Shown: positions 1-11,800 of the stretch, one piece after another
How the letters are laid out: each line of letters opens with the position of its first letter
Numbering within the stretch: position 1 is the first letter of the stretch
DNA from: Ascaris suum
Taxonomy: Eukaryota > Nematoda > Chromadorea > Rhabditida > Ascarididae
Reading direction: 5' to 3'
NCBI GenBank assembly: GCA_013433145.1
Contig: CM024169.1
Location: 13,648,817 to 13,712,816, forward strand
DNA: 64,000 nt
Notes under the pieces: model-generated
Seen by the model: only the letters and a program-made list of their open reading frames with translations
Databases searched by the model: none
Told to the model about the DNA's origin: nothing
Made by a program: the position numbers and the translations under genes

Positions 1-46
1 TTTTTTTTTAACTGAGAAGAATGGGGGAGAGGGGGAGAAGGCGACA

Positions 47-65
47 GGGGGGGGGGGGGGGGGGG
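47..65 (+). repeat. poly-G tract, 19 bp
   Basis: An uninterrupted run of 19 G embedded in a purine-rich stretch. It is one of ten G or C runs of at least 9 bp in this A+T-rich window. Confidence 0.95.
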
Positions 66-1413
66 AGGAGAATTGAGACAGAAAAAGACACCTGAATTAT
101 TGTAATGCTCTTAAATTTCGACTTCTAATTGAATCCACTCTCTTTGACGTTAATTAAATTTGGATTACTTAGTACGGAGGAAAGTTAAATACTACAACTC
201 AATGAACTGGACGTGAAGCATTTCGAATTAGAGTTTATTCTCTAACAAGCTATTCTAAAATAATTATAAAGAAATAATATATAGCGTTCTGAAAGTTGTT
301 AAATTACTTCAACAGACGATGATGTCCCTCATATTGCAGCTGTCATATGCACTACACAATAAGCGCCCCCTTAAAGCAGCTATGAGATACGTTTCCCGTA
401 GACACCTTTTATACTACAGATACATCAAATTCAATAACACTCAACCAGGTAAACAATTGTACTTTATATTCTTTGTATTCCGCACTACCTCTGCGTGCAT
501 AAATGATAGATAACATGCACGAAGTTAAAAATATTCGCTTTCTAACACAACCATGTTATAAGGAACTCTTTTGTTATAGAGGCCTGCAAATAAACTGAGG
601 AAACATTCTGTGGGCAATCTAGAGCGATGCGACAGATAAACTCTGCCAATATGTCCTTTATATATTTCATAAACAAGAAATAAAAAACTCAACAATTGCT
701 TTTTACAATGAACACTTACTTAACGCTTAAGATAATGATGAAAAATATCGTTGTAAAGTGGGCCATGGTCGATTAATTTGAATGCACTTTTCAGTGAGAG
801 AGATGAAAAAAACGAGCGATAGGAGTGTAAAAATATTTCTAACCGTCAAAACAAATTTCCAGAAGAAAAATACTGGAAGCTTTAAGCTAGAATTTCTGAT
901 TGGTCATTTTGCTCACGGCCAAAATTTGTCTCTTTTTTTTCGACTGAGTGAAACTGTTCGAGAATTCTTCAAAAATGACCTCTCAATAACATATCATTAC
1001 CGCAATTGCAATCTACTCCACTGTTTTTTGCAATTTTAGCGTCGAAATGTCTCAGTAAGATTCGGCTTTATGGTTCATCGTATTTCGAAAAATTCTACAA
1101 ATAACAATTTTCTGCCAAAAACTGAACAGAATCAGCGCCAATTTTGCCAGAAATGTTTTATTTTTCAATGATTTCTTCCCATTTTTCCGCAACATTTGCG
1201 CTTTCATCCATTTTCCAAAAAGACAACTTTTTTCCGCCTTAACTTTTAAGTTTCGCGCGCTTTTCGGCTCCAGATTGCAGAAAGACCTCAAGAGTCTCGA
1301 AATTTGCAACACTGATTCGAAACATTTTCGCACCTAGTCTAGTGAAGGTGGAAGCTGATGACAACTGGCAACATGCTGGATAAAACCCCGTCTAAAACTT
1401 TTTCGGTGGTGGT

Positions 1414-1427
1414 GGGGGGGGGGGGGG
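1414..1427 (+). repeat. poly-G tract, 14 bp
   Basis: An uninterrupted run of 14 G preceded by GGTGGTGGT. It lies in noncoding sequence downstream of the last confident exon of the GPALPP-like gene. Confidence 0.95.
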
Positions 1428-1539
1428 TATATGCAGCAAGCTTGCTCACTCCAAATATATAGGACAGGAAGGCTATCAGCATTACTACTATTATCGCAAA
1501 GAGAGATATAGGAGAATGATGAGAATCACCCATATATGG

Positions 1540-1707
1540 TTAAATCGTCGTTGGTAGGAACTGGTCTTCGCTATGCCTCACAACTTTGCACAAGCATTTG
1601 TAAACAGTGTAATGGAGGGTGAGCATTTTCATTTGAGGGTAGTTTCCATGGAGAGCGACTTCCAGGATGGAATGATCAGGGAACTGCTCCTCGACGACGC
1701 TCCCATC
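1540..1707 (-). CDS. weak candidate next exon of the GPALPP-like gene
   Basis: A good acceptor (CCGATTCAG) precedes a phase-0 frame that stays open for 55 codons to a stop at 1540-1542, which fits the phase-0 donor of exon 6. The translation (beginning DGSVVEEQFPDHS) has no resemblance to the expected C-terminal domain, so it may be an alternative 3' end or simply intron sequence. Confidence 0.2.
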   Translation of the reverse strand, partial: DGSVVEEQFPDHSILEVALHGNYPQMKMLTLHYTVYKCLCKVVRHSEDQFLPTTI

Positions 1708-1881
1708 CTGAATCGGGAAAAGAGTGGCATTGCAATGAGCAACATTTGGCTTATTCTCGTAATTTTTTTTTTCAGCTTCTTTAGCTTATCACTTAATTGC
1801 ACTTGACATCACTATTACCACTTGATTCGCGCCTATAAACATCATTGCTATCTCACTGTAACATAAAAACATTAATCTAAC

Positions 1882-2036
1882 CTCAAAGTGCGAAACAGTT
1901 GGAAGCAGATCGGGCACTGCAGGTCCGATTAGTCTTCTTGAGTTACTCGCGACCGGCATATCTGCCTTCGATGACCAAGTGGGCACTCTCGTTTCCTCGG
2001 GCTCCGGTGGTGGCATCGTCAATGATGAAGCTGTCC
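1882..2036 (-). CDS. GPALPP1: GPALPP-like gene exon 6
   Basis: 155 nt: 2 nt completing a codon plus 51 codons, ending in phase 0 at donor GAG|GTTAGA. It encodes MPPPEPEETRVPTW and the diverged motif LIGPAVPDLLPTVSHFE. The acceptor TTTAAG is less typical than TTTCAG. Confidence 0.7.
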
Positions 2037-4276
2037 CTTAAATCAACCAGCTATCATTTCAACATCTTAATTAACTCGACAAAAATAATGGTTAAAAGCA
2101 ACAGATTAACGAAACTCTACAGAACACAAATAGCCTCATGATTTATGAAGAAGCGTAGGTTGCGCTGAATATACAACACCAATCCATTTCTAATGACCCT
2201 TTTTGAGTTGTAAACGCATGGAACAGAGAATGGAAAACATCAGAAAAGATTAGGAAGGAAAGCTTGCCACAACATAACGATTCGCCTCCTGCTTTTTATT
2301 CATTTTGATTTATGAGGAAACGTTAGGCATAAAAATCAGCTTCTGTCCCAGATCGATTATTACTAGTGAGTAAACAGGTCCTTTAAGGCTAAAGAAAGGC
2401 TAAAACTTAGCAAAAAGTGCGACAGTGGAAAGCATACTTGCTGCATGATATATTTATATATCCCCTTATTTTTCACCATCCCAGGACAAAGTCTGCTGCA
2501 GTCGAGAGTGCTAAAACGAAAAACAAAGGGTGAAAAAAAAGTGAAGCTTAATGCCTTGAGAACGTGGCCTGATCTCCTCATCAGGAAGGGATGGCGAAAA
2601 GTCACTAAATCCAGGAGGTACGGCAGGTCCTATCAGACCGACGCGTCCAGAAGACGACCCGCTCATTGAAAACCCTGGCAGCAGCGATGATGCCTCACCA
2701 CCTGTAAAAAACAAAACAAAAAAATCACGCTCTAAAAGACAGAGTTGCTTCCTTGATGGTATAATTTTTCTGTTTACGACACCCAACATATATCACTAGG
2801 AGGAGGAGAGCTGGAGCAAGGCGATAAATGAGAAAAGGCAAGAATGACCTTATATAAGGTACCTGCAGCGCCATCGCAACAGAGATGATTCCTCCTAACG
2901 AATCAAACAAAAGACCATTTATTCCTGTTGAAAAACGGACTATAAAGCGGTAGTGATAGAGATAAACCATCCCAACCTATTCCTCCAACTTTGAGGATTA
3001 AATCAATGCTAACAGTGAGCACTAATGAAAAATGATATAGCAATGGCAATAGCTAATACGATATGATTCATAGTGGTATTGTTATAGACGAATCAATAAA
3101 GCTCAACGAAGAAACATCACCGATGAGCCAAACTGATTTCATTATATTTAGTAAAACAATTGAGATTGCATGTCCGTATATTTCATATGTAATCACATAA
3201 AGAAACTTCGGCACGTCAAAGAAGACAATTCGCTGAGGATTACATTTAACGTGATTGACGAATTGTAATATTAAAGCAATTCCTAACACATTTGGTGGAA
3301 ATCAAGTCAACCCTGTCCTCTGTTTTTTTTTTTTTTTTTTTTTTTTCAAAGAAAACAACGCTTTATCTCTTAATAAGTGGCAATAACAAATACGCCCATG
3401 CAAGCAAATCCATACCTCCACAGTGCAATGTAGGCACTTTGGAACGAGAGTCACTCTCATCTGGATCGTCAGGGTCGCCTGGATCCTCTGGATCCTCCTC
3501 CTCTTCATTACTGCCATTTAAGGTAAAACCCGGTGGCAACGCCGGCCCTGAAGCTTCAAAGACAACTGAACAAACTTGCGGTGCCTAACAGTTGACTAGA
3601 ATTCCAAATAATGCTGGAAATAGCTGCATCCCAACTCAGCCACAAAAAAAAACACTGCAAGAATCCCGAAGGGGACGAAATTTGCCAGGGAGGCGGTTGT
3701 TCCTCGGCCACCTTCTGAAGGTAAGCTAATCGTATCCATCGAGGTAAAGAGATGAAAATTCACGCGGTTCGCAAATGGGTGCCATCGTTAAATGCAAGAG
3801 TGCCGATATATGACTTCAAAGCTTGTTCATCCACTGATGACGTTCTAAACTTCGAATACCTCCGTATAATTTTGCGCATACCTGCATCTGAACTCATCGA
3901 CCGAATGAGTGAATGACAATCACTGTCAGTGCTGAAATGAGGCGATTTTCTTCGCTGATGCTTTTCGTTTGTTTCTGAGGAACACTCCACTTGCTCTTAC
4001 TCGGCATGAGACTGCGTGGCTAATTACCCCCCCCCCCCCCTTCTGCAATGCATTCGCTGTTCATGTGGGTAATAACTGATTATATTTGTATTACCATCGA
4101 GGCGACCGCTTGTGAGATGTGAAGAGTTGATGTGAGATGCTTTTTTAATGCATCATATGCTCCTCCTCTACGCTGCTTACATTTTGTCAATCGGGTTTTT
4201 CATTCACAATTAAAAACAACGGAGAGAAATGGGTGCATTATAATGCCTTTACATTGCTATATAAAGAATAAACAAA

Positions 4277-4348
<72 letters not shown>

Positions 4349-5763
4349 CATATTATGCTACAGCAACTTCCATACACGTAGAGACTAACCGATGGATTCA
4401 GACGCGGAAGATGAGGTTTGTTCATGAGGGTGTTCTGCGATGCTGCTCGGTAACTGATCGCAGAAAGATGACGACGGCCTTCCATGGCCATGTTGCACAT
4501 CCGGTGGAATTGAAGAAAGCTCTTCAACATCTCGCACTCTCGACGACCCGCCATCAAAGCCTGTAAGCACTGGTCAACGCAAAGGGATTGCGAAAAAGCT
4601 TTCAATCAGCAATGCGGTCGGGTCCAAAATTCGAGACCCCTCGGAGGGATTTCGAGTTTTTAGGACCTATCCCACTCCTCTTCCCTCTCAAGCAATTTTC
4701 CGAAGCCAATACTGTCGCATATCTGCCCCGATTTCAGGCTAGGATTTGAATCAGCACGAAATAGACAATGTTGAAAAAATATATGATCGTTGCCAAATGA
4801 TTCATGATGTTTTGGAGGATGAGGAGGGGGGGGGGGGGGGAGGAGAAGTACGTGCTGACGCCGATACGCTTTGACGATGAGAAATTAAGATGCCAGAGAC
4901 ACCTTGGAGCGTTCAAAGCTGCTCAGAAACTCTTCCTTAACGTGTGGCTTACAGCATGTCTTTCATCTCACAAAAAACATCAACTTTAGATCAGCATATG
5001 ACATTCATTCATACAAATAATCTTCAATGTATTTTGCATCAAAACTAGTGACAGCTGCATGATACGTCTGGCTGACTCCAAATTCACGCTTCGATTTTGA
5101 AAACTATCCCTTATCCACCATCTTCCAGCATTTTCGCCACCACAGAAAACGCTTTTCATTTACGCCGATCAGGCACTGCCATCACTTACCGATTTCTGCT
5201 GTGGTGGGGTGGACTGCTCGTGCTATATATATAGAAATGTGTACTCTTGTTCATAAGCATCCCTTTCCACTAAAATGTTTTCTAAATGCTTCGAGGTACG
5301 ATCCGGTCAATATTATTTTCTTTCCATGATTGGGCAAGTGCACTTTGTTCAACACTACTTCCCATCTGTAAATTACAAATAAGCGTTAAATACAAAACGT
5401 AATACTTGCACTATCAGTAATAATTAATAAATAATGCATAATTTATTACAGTCATATTTACTTGCCGATAAATTTATTCTTTTACCAAACTTCATCCTAT
5501 CGGGTCTAGGTAGCGATAAATAAACGAGTGAACTGGAATTACGAGCAACCAGCATGTGCTTCGAAGCATTCCTGAAATTGCACGACTAAGGACCTCTCGT
5601 ACGCACCAGGCGGTAATGTCGGTCCAATAGCTGTCGGTCGCTGCGATCCACGTTCATCCGGCTCGTGGTCCGATTCACTGTTGTCGAGTTCTTCGGTTTG
5701 GTCGAACTCGTCCCATGAGGGCAACTGCAATGCGCAGTCGGGTGGTGGATGCGACGATGACAT
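1882..5763 (-). CDS. GPALPP1: GPALPP motifs-containing protein, 5' part (six exons)
   Basis: The protein resembles GPALPP1 (KIAA1704): a hydrophilic, acidic, Ser/Pro-rich chain with repeated GPALPPGF motifs and, in relatives, a conserved C-terminal domain. Exons in order of translation: 5607-5763, 4390-4560, 3882-3989 (tentative), 3416-3565, 2555-2701, 1882-2036. About 296 residues result, starting MSSSHPPPDC. The motif appears as GPTLPPGF (residues 47-54, split by intron 1), GPALPPGF (about 151-158), GPAVPPGF (about 219-226) and a final variant GPAVPDLLP (about 282-290) that matches the diverged last motif of the family. An acidic Glu/Asp run follows the second motif. The first five introns all fall in phase 1, and the sixth exon ends in phase 0. 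The C-terminal domain is not visible, so the gene is partial. The molecular role of the family is poorly defined; nuclear location is inference. The start codon is the first ATG after a TTTTCAG acceptor. Confidence 0.75.
2555..2701 (-). CDS. GPALPP1: GPALPP-like gene exon 5
   Basis: 147 nt, phase 1 at both ends. The acceptor TTTTTTACAG is strong. It encodes the motif LIGPAVPPGFSDFSPSLPDE. No GT donor fits; the frame to exon 6 is kept by a GC donor at CAAG|GC (2553-2554), which would make intron 5 a GC-AG intron. Confidence 0.75.
3416..3565 (-). CDS. GPALPP1: GPALPP-like gene exon 4
   Basis: 150 nt, phase 1 at both ends; acceptor TTGTTCAG, donor GGAG|GTATGG. It encodes SGPALPPGFTLNGSN followed by an acidic Glu/Asp/Pro run, the same order of motif and acidic spacer as in the animal family. 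Confidence 0.85.
3882..3989 (-). CDS. GPALPP1: GPALPP-like gene exon 3 (tentative, possible cassette exon)
   Basis: 108 nt, phase 1 at both ends. The donor GCAG|GTATGC is good; the acceptor GAGCAAG is weak. It encodes a Ser-rich hydrophilic segment (ECSSETNEKHQRRKSPHF). Skipping it leaves the frame intact, so it could be alternatively spliced or not an exon at all. Confidence 0.45.
4027..4040 (+). repeat. poly-C tract, 14 bp
   Basis: An uninterrupted run of 14 C (poly-G on the minus strand) in the second intron of the GPALPP-like gene, just upstream of the tentative exon 3. Confidence 0.95.
4280..4346. repeat. (TA)n microsatellite, about 67 bp
   Basis: An uninterrupted TA dinucleotide array in the second intron of the GPALPP-like gene. 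ORFs reading YIYIYI here are artefacts of the repeat. Confidence 0.97.
4390..4560 (-). CDS. GPALPP1: GPALPP-like gene exon 2
   Basis: 171 nt, phase 1 at both ends; acceptor GTGCTTACAG, donor ATCG|GTTAGT. Its first complete codon, after a shared Gly, is the Phe that completes the first GPTLPPGF motif begun in exon 1. The rest is a hydrophilic Ser/Glu-rich spacer. Confidence 0.75.
4826..4840 (+). repeat. poly-G tract, 15 bp
   Basis: An uninterrupted run of 15 G preceded by GGATGAGGA, in the first intron of the GPALPP-like gene. Confidence 0.95.
5607..5763 (-). CDS. GPALPP1: GPALPP-like gene exon 1 with start codon
   Basis: 157 nt from ATG at 5761-5763, ending in phase 1 at donor CCTG|GTGCGT. 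It encodes MSSSHPPPDCALQLPSW, then an acidic segment, and ends inside the motif IGPTLPPG. Confidence 0.75.
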
Positions 5764-5810
5764 CTTCCGGTTGGTCACAATCTTTGCCCCGCTCAGATGT
5801 GCGTAAACTA

Positions 5811-5820
5811 CTGAAAATAG
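5811..5820 (-). promoter_or_regulatory. probable spliced-leader or 5' UTR splice acceptor
   Basis: On the minus strand this reads CTATTTTCAG, a strong nematode acceptor 47 nt upstream of the GPALPP-like start codon. Nematode pre-mRNAs are commonly trans-spliced at such sites. An upstream noncoding exon would leave the same signal. Confidence 0.4.
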
Positions 5821-8800
5821 TGAAAAGACGACCTTACTAGACGCAAAAAACATCACAAAACAATTTCCGCACAATCAGACCATTTCTCCACATCACTTCA
5901 ACCAGTTTCGCGTTATCGTTGCTGCTTATGGACGGCAACAATATGAAAACATACTAATGCCGCCTTGTGAGCTTCGAACGTATATAGCAGCACCTTCCAC
6001 CTTGGTGGTTCTCTAATTTTCAATTCCTTCTTTCATCGTACCTGGAAGAGGACACTTTCCTGTAGAGTTGAATTCGACCTCCGAGGCAATACACATCAGC
6101 ACGTATACCTCGCTAGATAATTCTACCATACAGAAATGTGTAGAAAGCAGTTCAATTTCTATGGAACGAAACAGGTAATCACATTTTATTATGAACAGAG
6201 CATAAAAGACATCTAACGCACGAAGTGATCCCGTCCCGCTGGTGCGCTGTATATCGTTCTGTATCACCGAAGTCGCCTTATTGGAATAGCACTGGCAAGA
6301 CGGGAACGCAAAAGTCATACTTCTCTCCATATCACCCAGCGATGTCCACTAAGCCAATTTCACCTTACCTTCAGTAGGCAAGAAATCCTTCCTATCTGCG
6401 CGAACTCCACCTATTAGACGAAAGCAAGCAGAAAGCCTACTCATATATATAATCCACCTCGCTTGTAACACCGATGGGAAGCTGTACACTGTTACATGGT
6501 AGAATTGCAAGGCTGCATAATGCACATACGATTGCTCTAATTACAATGATGGAAGGGAATAAGACCGGTAAAACTGTTGCTTTTACAGCTTAATAGTTCA
6601 ACGAGCAACAAATCAGATTATGACAATGACAAGTCGTACAACGCCAGATCGGTTTATATTCCCTCAAGGGGATAAAAACACCACTTCAACCTGGACTTAT
6701 TGTCCCATCACCGCCACCCGAGTTCCAACCTTACGAAAGTACTGCATGGATGTTCCCAGCATTATTAATATTGTCAGGAAGGTATCCTTGTCAGGTTGTA
6801 GAATACAGAAAAAGATATCCTTGTGAATGTAATATGCAGTGGCGTTCCCCTCACAAAATTCACTATAAACGACGCTCTAGAATACAAAAAGGGAGCGCAA
6901 AGAAATCCTCAGTTACAATATATAAAAGATTGCAATATTTGCCAAACAAAAGTGCACTCAACAAAGCAACACACCATATAAATGAAACTTGCATCGAGCT
7001 ACCTTTCAACCGACAACGCCCACAGAACACAGCTTTATATGACACAAATAAACCGTGAAACATAATAAGGCTTGGAAATCATTGCTTAACAGAAATCAGG
7101 ACGATAGATATAATACCTTCTGCCATCGTATAATATTAAACAGGGAAGGAGGAGGATGCAATACCCGAGTACAGGCATTATGAAAGTATAATAGCGGTCA
7201 AGTGGAATTCACAAAGAAAAAGGAAAACAAAAAGCCAAAAAAAAAAAAAAAAAAAAGAAGCGAACGTGAACGTATTAAAGATGAATTGATAAAAGGTTAA
7301 GAATTTGTAAACAGCACATCAAAAATGATAATATGATGAAAACGTACCTGAAAGGTATATGATGCTCTCAATATTCAGCAATAATTTTTTTGCTCAGGTG
7401 AACGAATAGATGAGATGAAGTGCACTGCAAAACAATCAACTCTATACGAACAAATGCAAATCGAAACCAATATACCGTGGGATTTAATTTTCTATTTTAT
7501 TTTATATATAATCTTTTTTTTTTCTCTGCCTTGATTCGGAAATAATATCTTCTCAAGGGGAATTTTCGTGTGAAAATGTCATACAACTTTCTGATGAATC
7601 AAATCGCTTCTCGAGAAGAATAATGTCGATTATAAGAAAAAGCTGAAATATAATAAAACAAAAAAGTGCAACAGCATTGATTAGTGAAACAAATAATTGC
7701 TGCAAAACTAACGTATCTCTACTTGTAGCGATATAAAGCTTTTCTATTAACAGAAACATTGAATGAATAAGAGTTGATGAAGCATTCCATATCCGCTAAA
7801 GTCGTACTCGTTTGTTCAACAACGCTCACCTCAACGATCAGCCTTGACTTTTGCCCACAAATTATAAACTATGCAAAACAATACATTCATATTTTCATCA
7901 AATCGATCTCCCACATAACTCAAATCACTTTTTTTTAAAAATATATTCATAAAATAGAGTGCAATTTCCGATCGGAATTGCTAGAACAAAGTAAACGCTA
8001 ATATTTCTACCGATCACTAGCATGAATTGTATATAGAAAATCTGGTAACCTGAATTTTGCTGATGCAATTCCATCGATTTCACATTCAAAGACCTATTAA
8101 ATACCGATAGAAAGCCTCCCTCTATTGGTCAATATGCGTCTTTGCAACTCTCTACAAAGCACGCTGCGTGCCCTCACAATATACTTTGCCGAATTGCAAT
8201 GCATAAAAAATTATAACGGCAATATACTCAAATAATTAGTTTCATACCTATAAGTAACAAATATACATTTAATGAAACGTTTTCAATAAGACATTAAAAA
8301 CTTACATAACGATTCATCATAGAAGAATATACATTAAAATGGGATGATCATATACCTCTCGTAAGCACTCAAAAATGATAATTACGCTGATGAACGTTAT
8401 AGTAAATATTTGAAGAGGTATTCTATGTTCACGATTAGGAACGCAAAGATAATAATGAAATGTGGATAGGAACTTGAAAATATATTTGCACTCATCGATT
8501 AGCCCTCTTCCACAAATGCATCAGTTACAACTATCGTGATTAGTTACTTTATCAAATGAAATCAGTTAAACTTTGTCCAGCTAAATTAGATGAACATTTA
8601 AAAAAAAACGACTGCAACAGCACTTTATTTTTTTTTGGATAACACATTGAACAACAAATCACTAAACGAATTCTCAATCCAAAAGTTAATTTCGTTCAAT
8701 CTCGTCAATCAAATTTAGATACATGAAGCACTGCAAGATCGAGTGCTTTTATGCAAAATATTATAGCTCAACCAAAAATTGCCTCATTATCATTTCATTT

Positions 8801-11800
8801 ATATCAATGCGGAGCAATAGTGTTGATTACTCTCGATCACGAGAGGTTTCGTTCTCTTGCTAACGAACTTGATAACCTACCTGATTTCTCAAATAACTTC
8901 ACCTTCTACCTGATTTCTCACCTTATAGTTCCATTTATAATGTTTCATTCATTATCAAGATGTTCCATTTACCACGATTACCATCAATTTCTTCTCTAGA
9001 CAAAGTTCTCGCTAATAAAAAGAATGCTGCTTCCTAGTCACATTTCAATTAATTCGCTCATATACTGCTTAGTATAGTAGATATTGTAACGGATATGGTG
9101 AATGTCAGTGGAATTATTTCTTTCATGCTAATGTTCACTTCAAATATCAGTAGAGATGACGCTATACTTCGTGAAGGCGTAGCTGTACGACATTTCCTCA
9201 CCTTGAAGTTTAGTTTTCCTTTCTCAAGGTTCAGTTCTTTAGCAACATTATCCTCCGAATAATAAAATCATACTTGACACTTACAGATGGAGGAAATGAC
9301 AAGCTATTAAGGGATGTCAAGATTCCGATGCCTCCTCCATTTTGCTTCCGCCCTCCCTCCAGAAAAAATACGAAAATGTAAATGCAAAATAAAATTCAAG
9401 CGTAGTTCAGCTATCCCTATATAGGCATCTCTACGATAATTCTCTTATAATTAAAACAATTTAAAGCACTCTAATTATTGCGAGGTCGACAAAAATTGAA
9501 GAAATATGGAATGAAGCGGCACGGTGCTGCTTTCGACGAGACGAGACCACCGAATGGGAGAACTAAGAGCGCAACAAATGGAACACATTGGCAGATAGAT
9601 TTCGAAGATACTGAATAGAAATCAGGTCAGATATTTCAGACGGAAATTCCGTCTCCTTCTAATATTGCTCACTCTCTCCTCCCTCTATCTACCTCATATT
9701 CCTTCGAATGGCTGGCAGCATTTCACATGAGTGGAAAAATTCTAAGGTGGGGCTAAAAACGTGAATAAAATCGAAGAAAAAAAAAGGATCACCCTACTTC
9801 CAAAACGAAACTTGCTGAAATGTGATAACAAACGCAATTAAATGCTCATTGGGAAGATTTTTGCAACATTTGAACTTAACAACTCCAACAATCTACGTCA
9901 GCCAACCTTCGTTATGCTTGGACCGTACATAGATAACCGTAGAAAGTGAAAAAAAATAGGGTGAAATATCGACCTGCAAAAATTCAGTTTAATCTGAATT
10001 CAGCATTCCGGAAAAAACTCAATACTACTAAATTCCGTTGTACCAGAGGAACTCTTGCGCTTTCATCCGACTGTCACCTGTGTTCCCAACTTGTATCAGC
10101 CAAATGCGCTGCTAAACGATATACAAAACAGCATACTACACATTTACATGCATTATTTTCAACATAATGGTATATTGCTGTGAACGTTGCACGACCGCCT
10201 ATCAAAGCCACGAAATGTGCGTCCACAATGGCAGTCGATATTCTTTCAAATGAAAGCAGTGAATTCAAACTTATTTAAATATTACACTAATAATATGAAG
10301 TTTCCTAAATTTGTAATTCCGGAAAGAAAACTAACGACTGCTTTAAAAAAAGTCGAAATCACAAAAAATTATAAATGAAACTTTTATTTTTTTTTAAAAT
10401 ATTTAATAGGGAATTGGTAAGGAGGACGTTGATAATGAATGAAGGAGAAAATAATCTCCACATGCTTTTATTTTGATAATTCGTTCATAGTTTCAAGCTT
10501 ATCGCATAAAAAAGTCTATTAAAAATCGATTCAACAGCATTACTTATCATCTCTTTGCGTAATACTTGAAAATACTTATAGAATAACAATTACAGCCCGA
10601 AATAATAAATTGAACTTCAAATGAATTCATTATAAGTTGATTTCAATTCCTATAGGAAAAAAAAAAACTCATTTACGCATAAATTTTGGCAAAACGATAT
10701 ATCGCTCTTCAATGACCTGCAGCAAAGAAACACCCATGATGAGTCCCAATATCGCATTGCAATAAATTCCCTTGAAGATGGAGGATTTCATAACCGATTC
10801 GAATGCATTTCGTGTTTAACACGACTAATGATTTGCGATGCGTTTTATTGCACAGATCGATGGAAAATCCGGATCCGACAGTGTAAACGCATAAGGCGCG
10901 TATATTTATGCAATACCGCTTCTGCTCAAAGAACCATCAGCAGCGTCAAACTTGGTTAATTGAACCATCGTGTTTGAAGCTTATAGAGTAGTAATCTTTC
11001 AACATAACTAAGCTATTCTAATTAGAAACCTTTAGCTGGATGGATATAAAAATATGAGCCGTATTGAATTTGGGCTAGCTCAATGCAGCAAGAAAAAAAA
11101 ACATAATGGAGTCCTTCTCAGCATGTAAAAATGTTAGAACTTCATGAAGCAATTTAATCAGTCAACAACCTTTAATTAACGTTCGACTAATTTGAAAATA
11201 AATAAAAATGAATTGAAAATAATCCATAAAATGAGACTAATCAATCGTCGCATCTTTTAGGATAGGAATGCGTCATTATGATCCCAAAATTTACATTTTC
11301 TTTGTATAAAATAATGAATGCAATGTTGAATAGAGATGCAAAAATCATCTCAACTCATAAAGTGCCTTTCGACTAAGAAATAAATAAATGAAAAAAAAAA
11401 TCATAGAAAATACGAGTAAAATTATGAGAAAGCAGCAGAGAAAAAATGAGACAAGGATTACAGGCAAAAAAAAGTTGATTAAAGGTGACAGGTAAAGCAA
11501 TATTCATTACAGGTAAAGTGGCATTCAATATCCTTAAGATATGCTTATCACAATTTGGTCAATGCATAGGTGCGCTTCATTGACTGCAGTTATTCTCCGT
11601 ATACGTTCAACTTCAAGACCTGTCATCATAAATATGCCATTAAATCTTTGTTGGAAAATACTTCTGTTTCTTTCTATCCAATCCTCTTTTTTTCTTTCAT
11701 TTCATTGAACTTTCCTCACAAATATTTTCCCCTTCATTTAATTGTACTATTTTTCTCTATTTCATTTGCCGCTTTGTATAATTTTTGCATCTTTTCGAGC

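Larger units (their letters stand above)
1..1881. other. Left edge: downstream intron or 3' part of the GPALPP-like gene, not resolved
   Basis: This stretch follows the last confident exon of the minus-strand GPALPP-like gene. It holds a 19-bp G run at 47-65, a 14-bp G run at 1414-1427 and otherwise A+T-rich sequence. I looked on the minus strand for the conserved C-terminal region expected after exon 6 and did not find it, so the gene probably continues beyond position 1. One weak candidate exon (1540-1707) is listed separately. The minus-strand ORF at 1052-1333 is Lys/Leu/Phe-rich without recognisable family features, and I do not call it a gene. Confidence 0.5.

Noticed and set aside
1052..1333. 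93-codon minus-strand ORF considered as the C-terminal domain of the GPALPP protein
   Set aside because: Lys/Leu/Phe-rich without the conserved Trp/Pro-containing sequence expected after the motif region; no suitable acceptor in phase.
3302..3588. Plus- and minus-strand ORFs of 98 and 71 codons over the third GPALPP exon
   Set aside because: Shadow frames of the real minus-strand exon, including a poly-T tract read as poly-Phe or poly-Lys.
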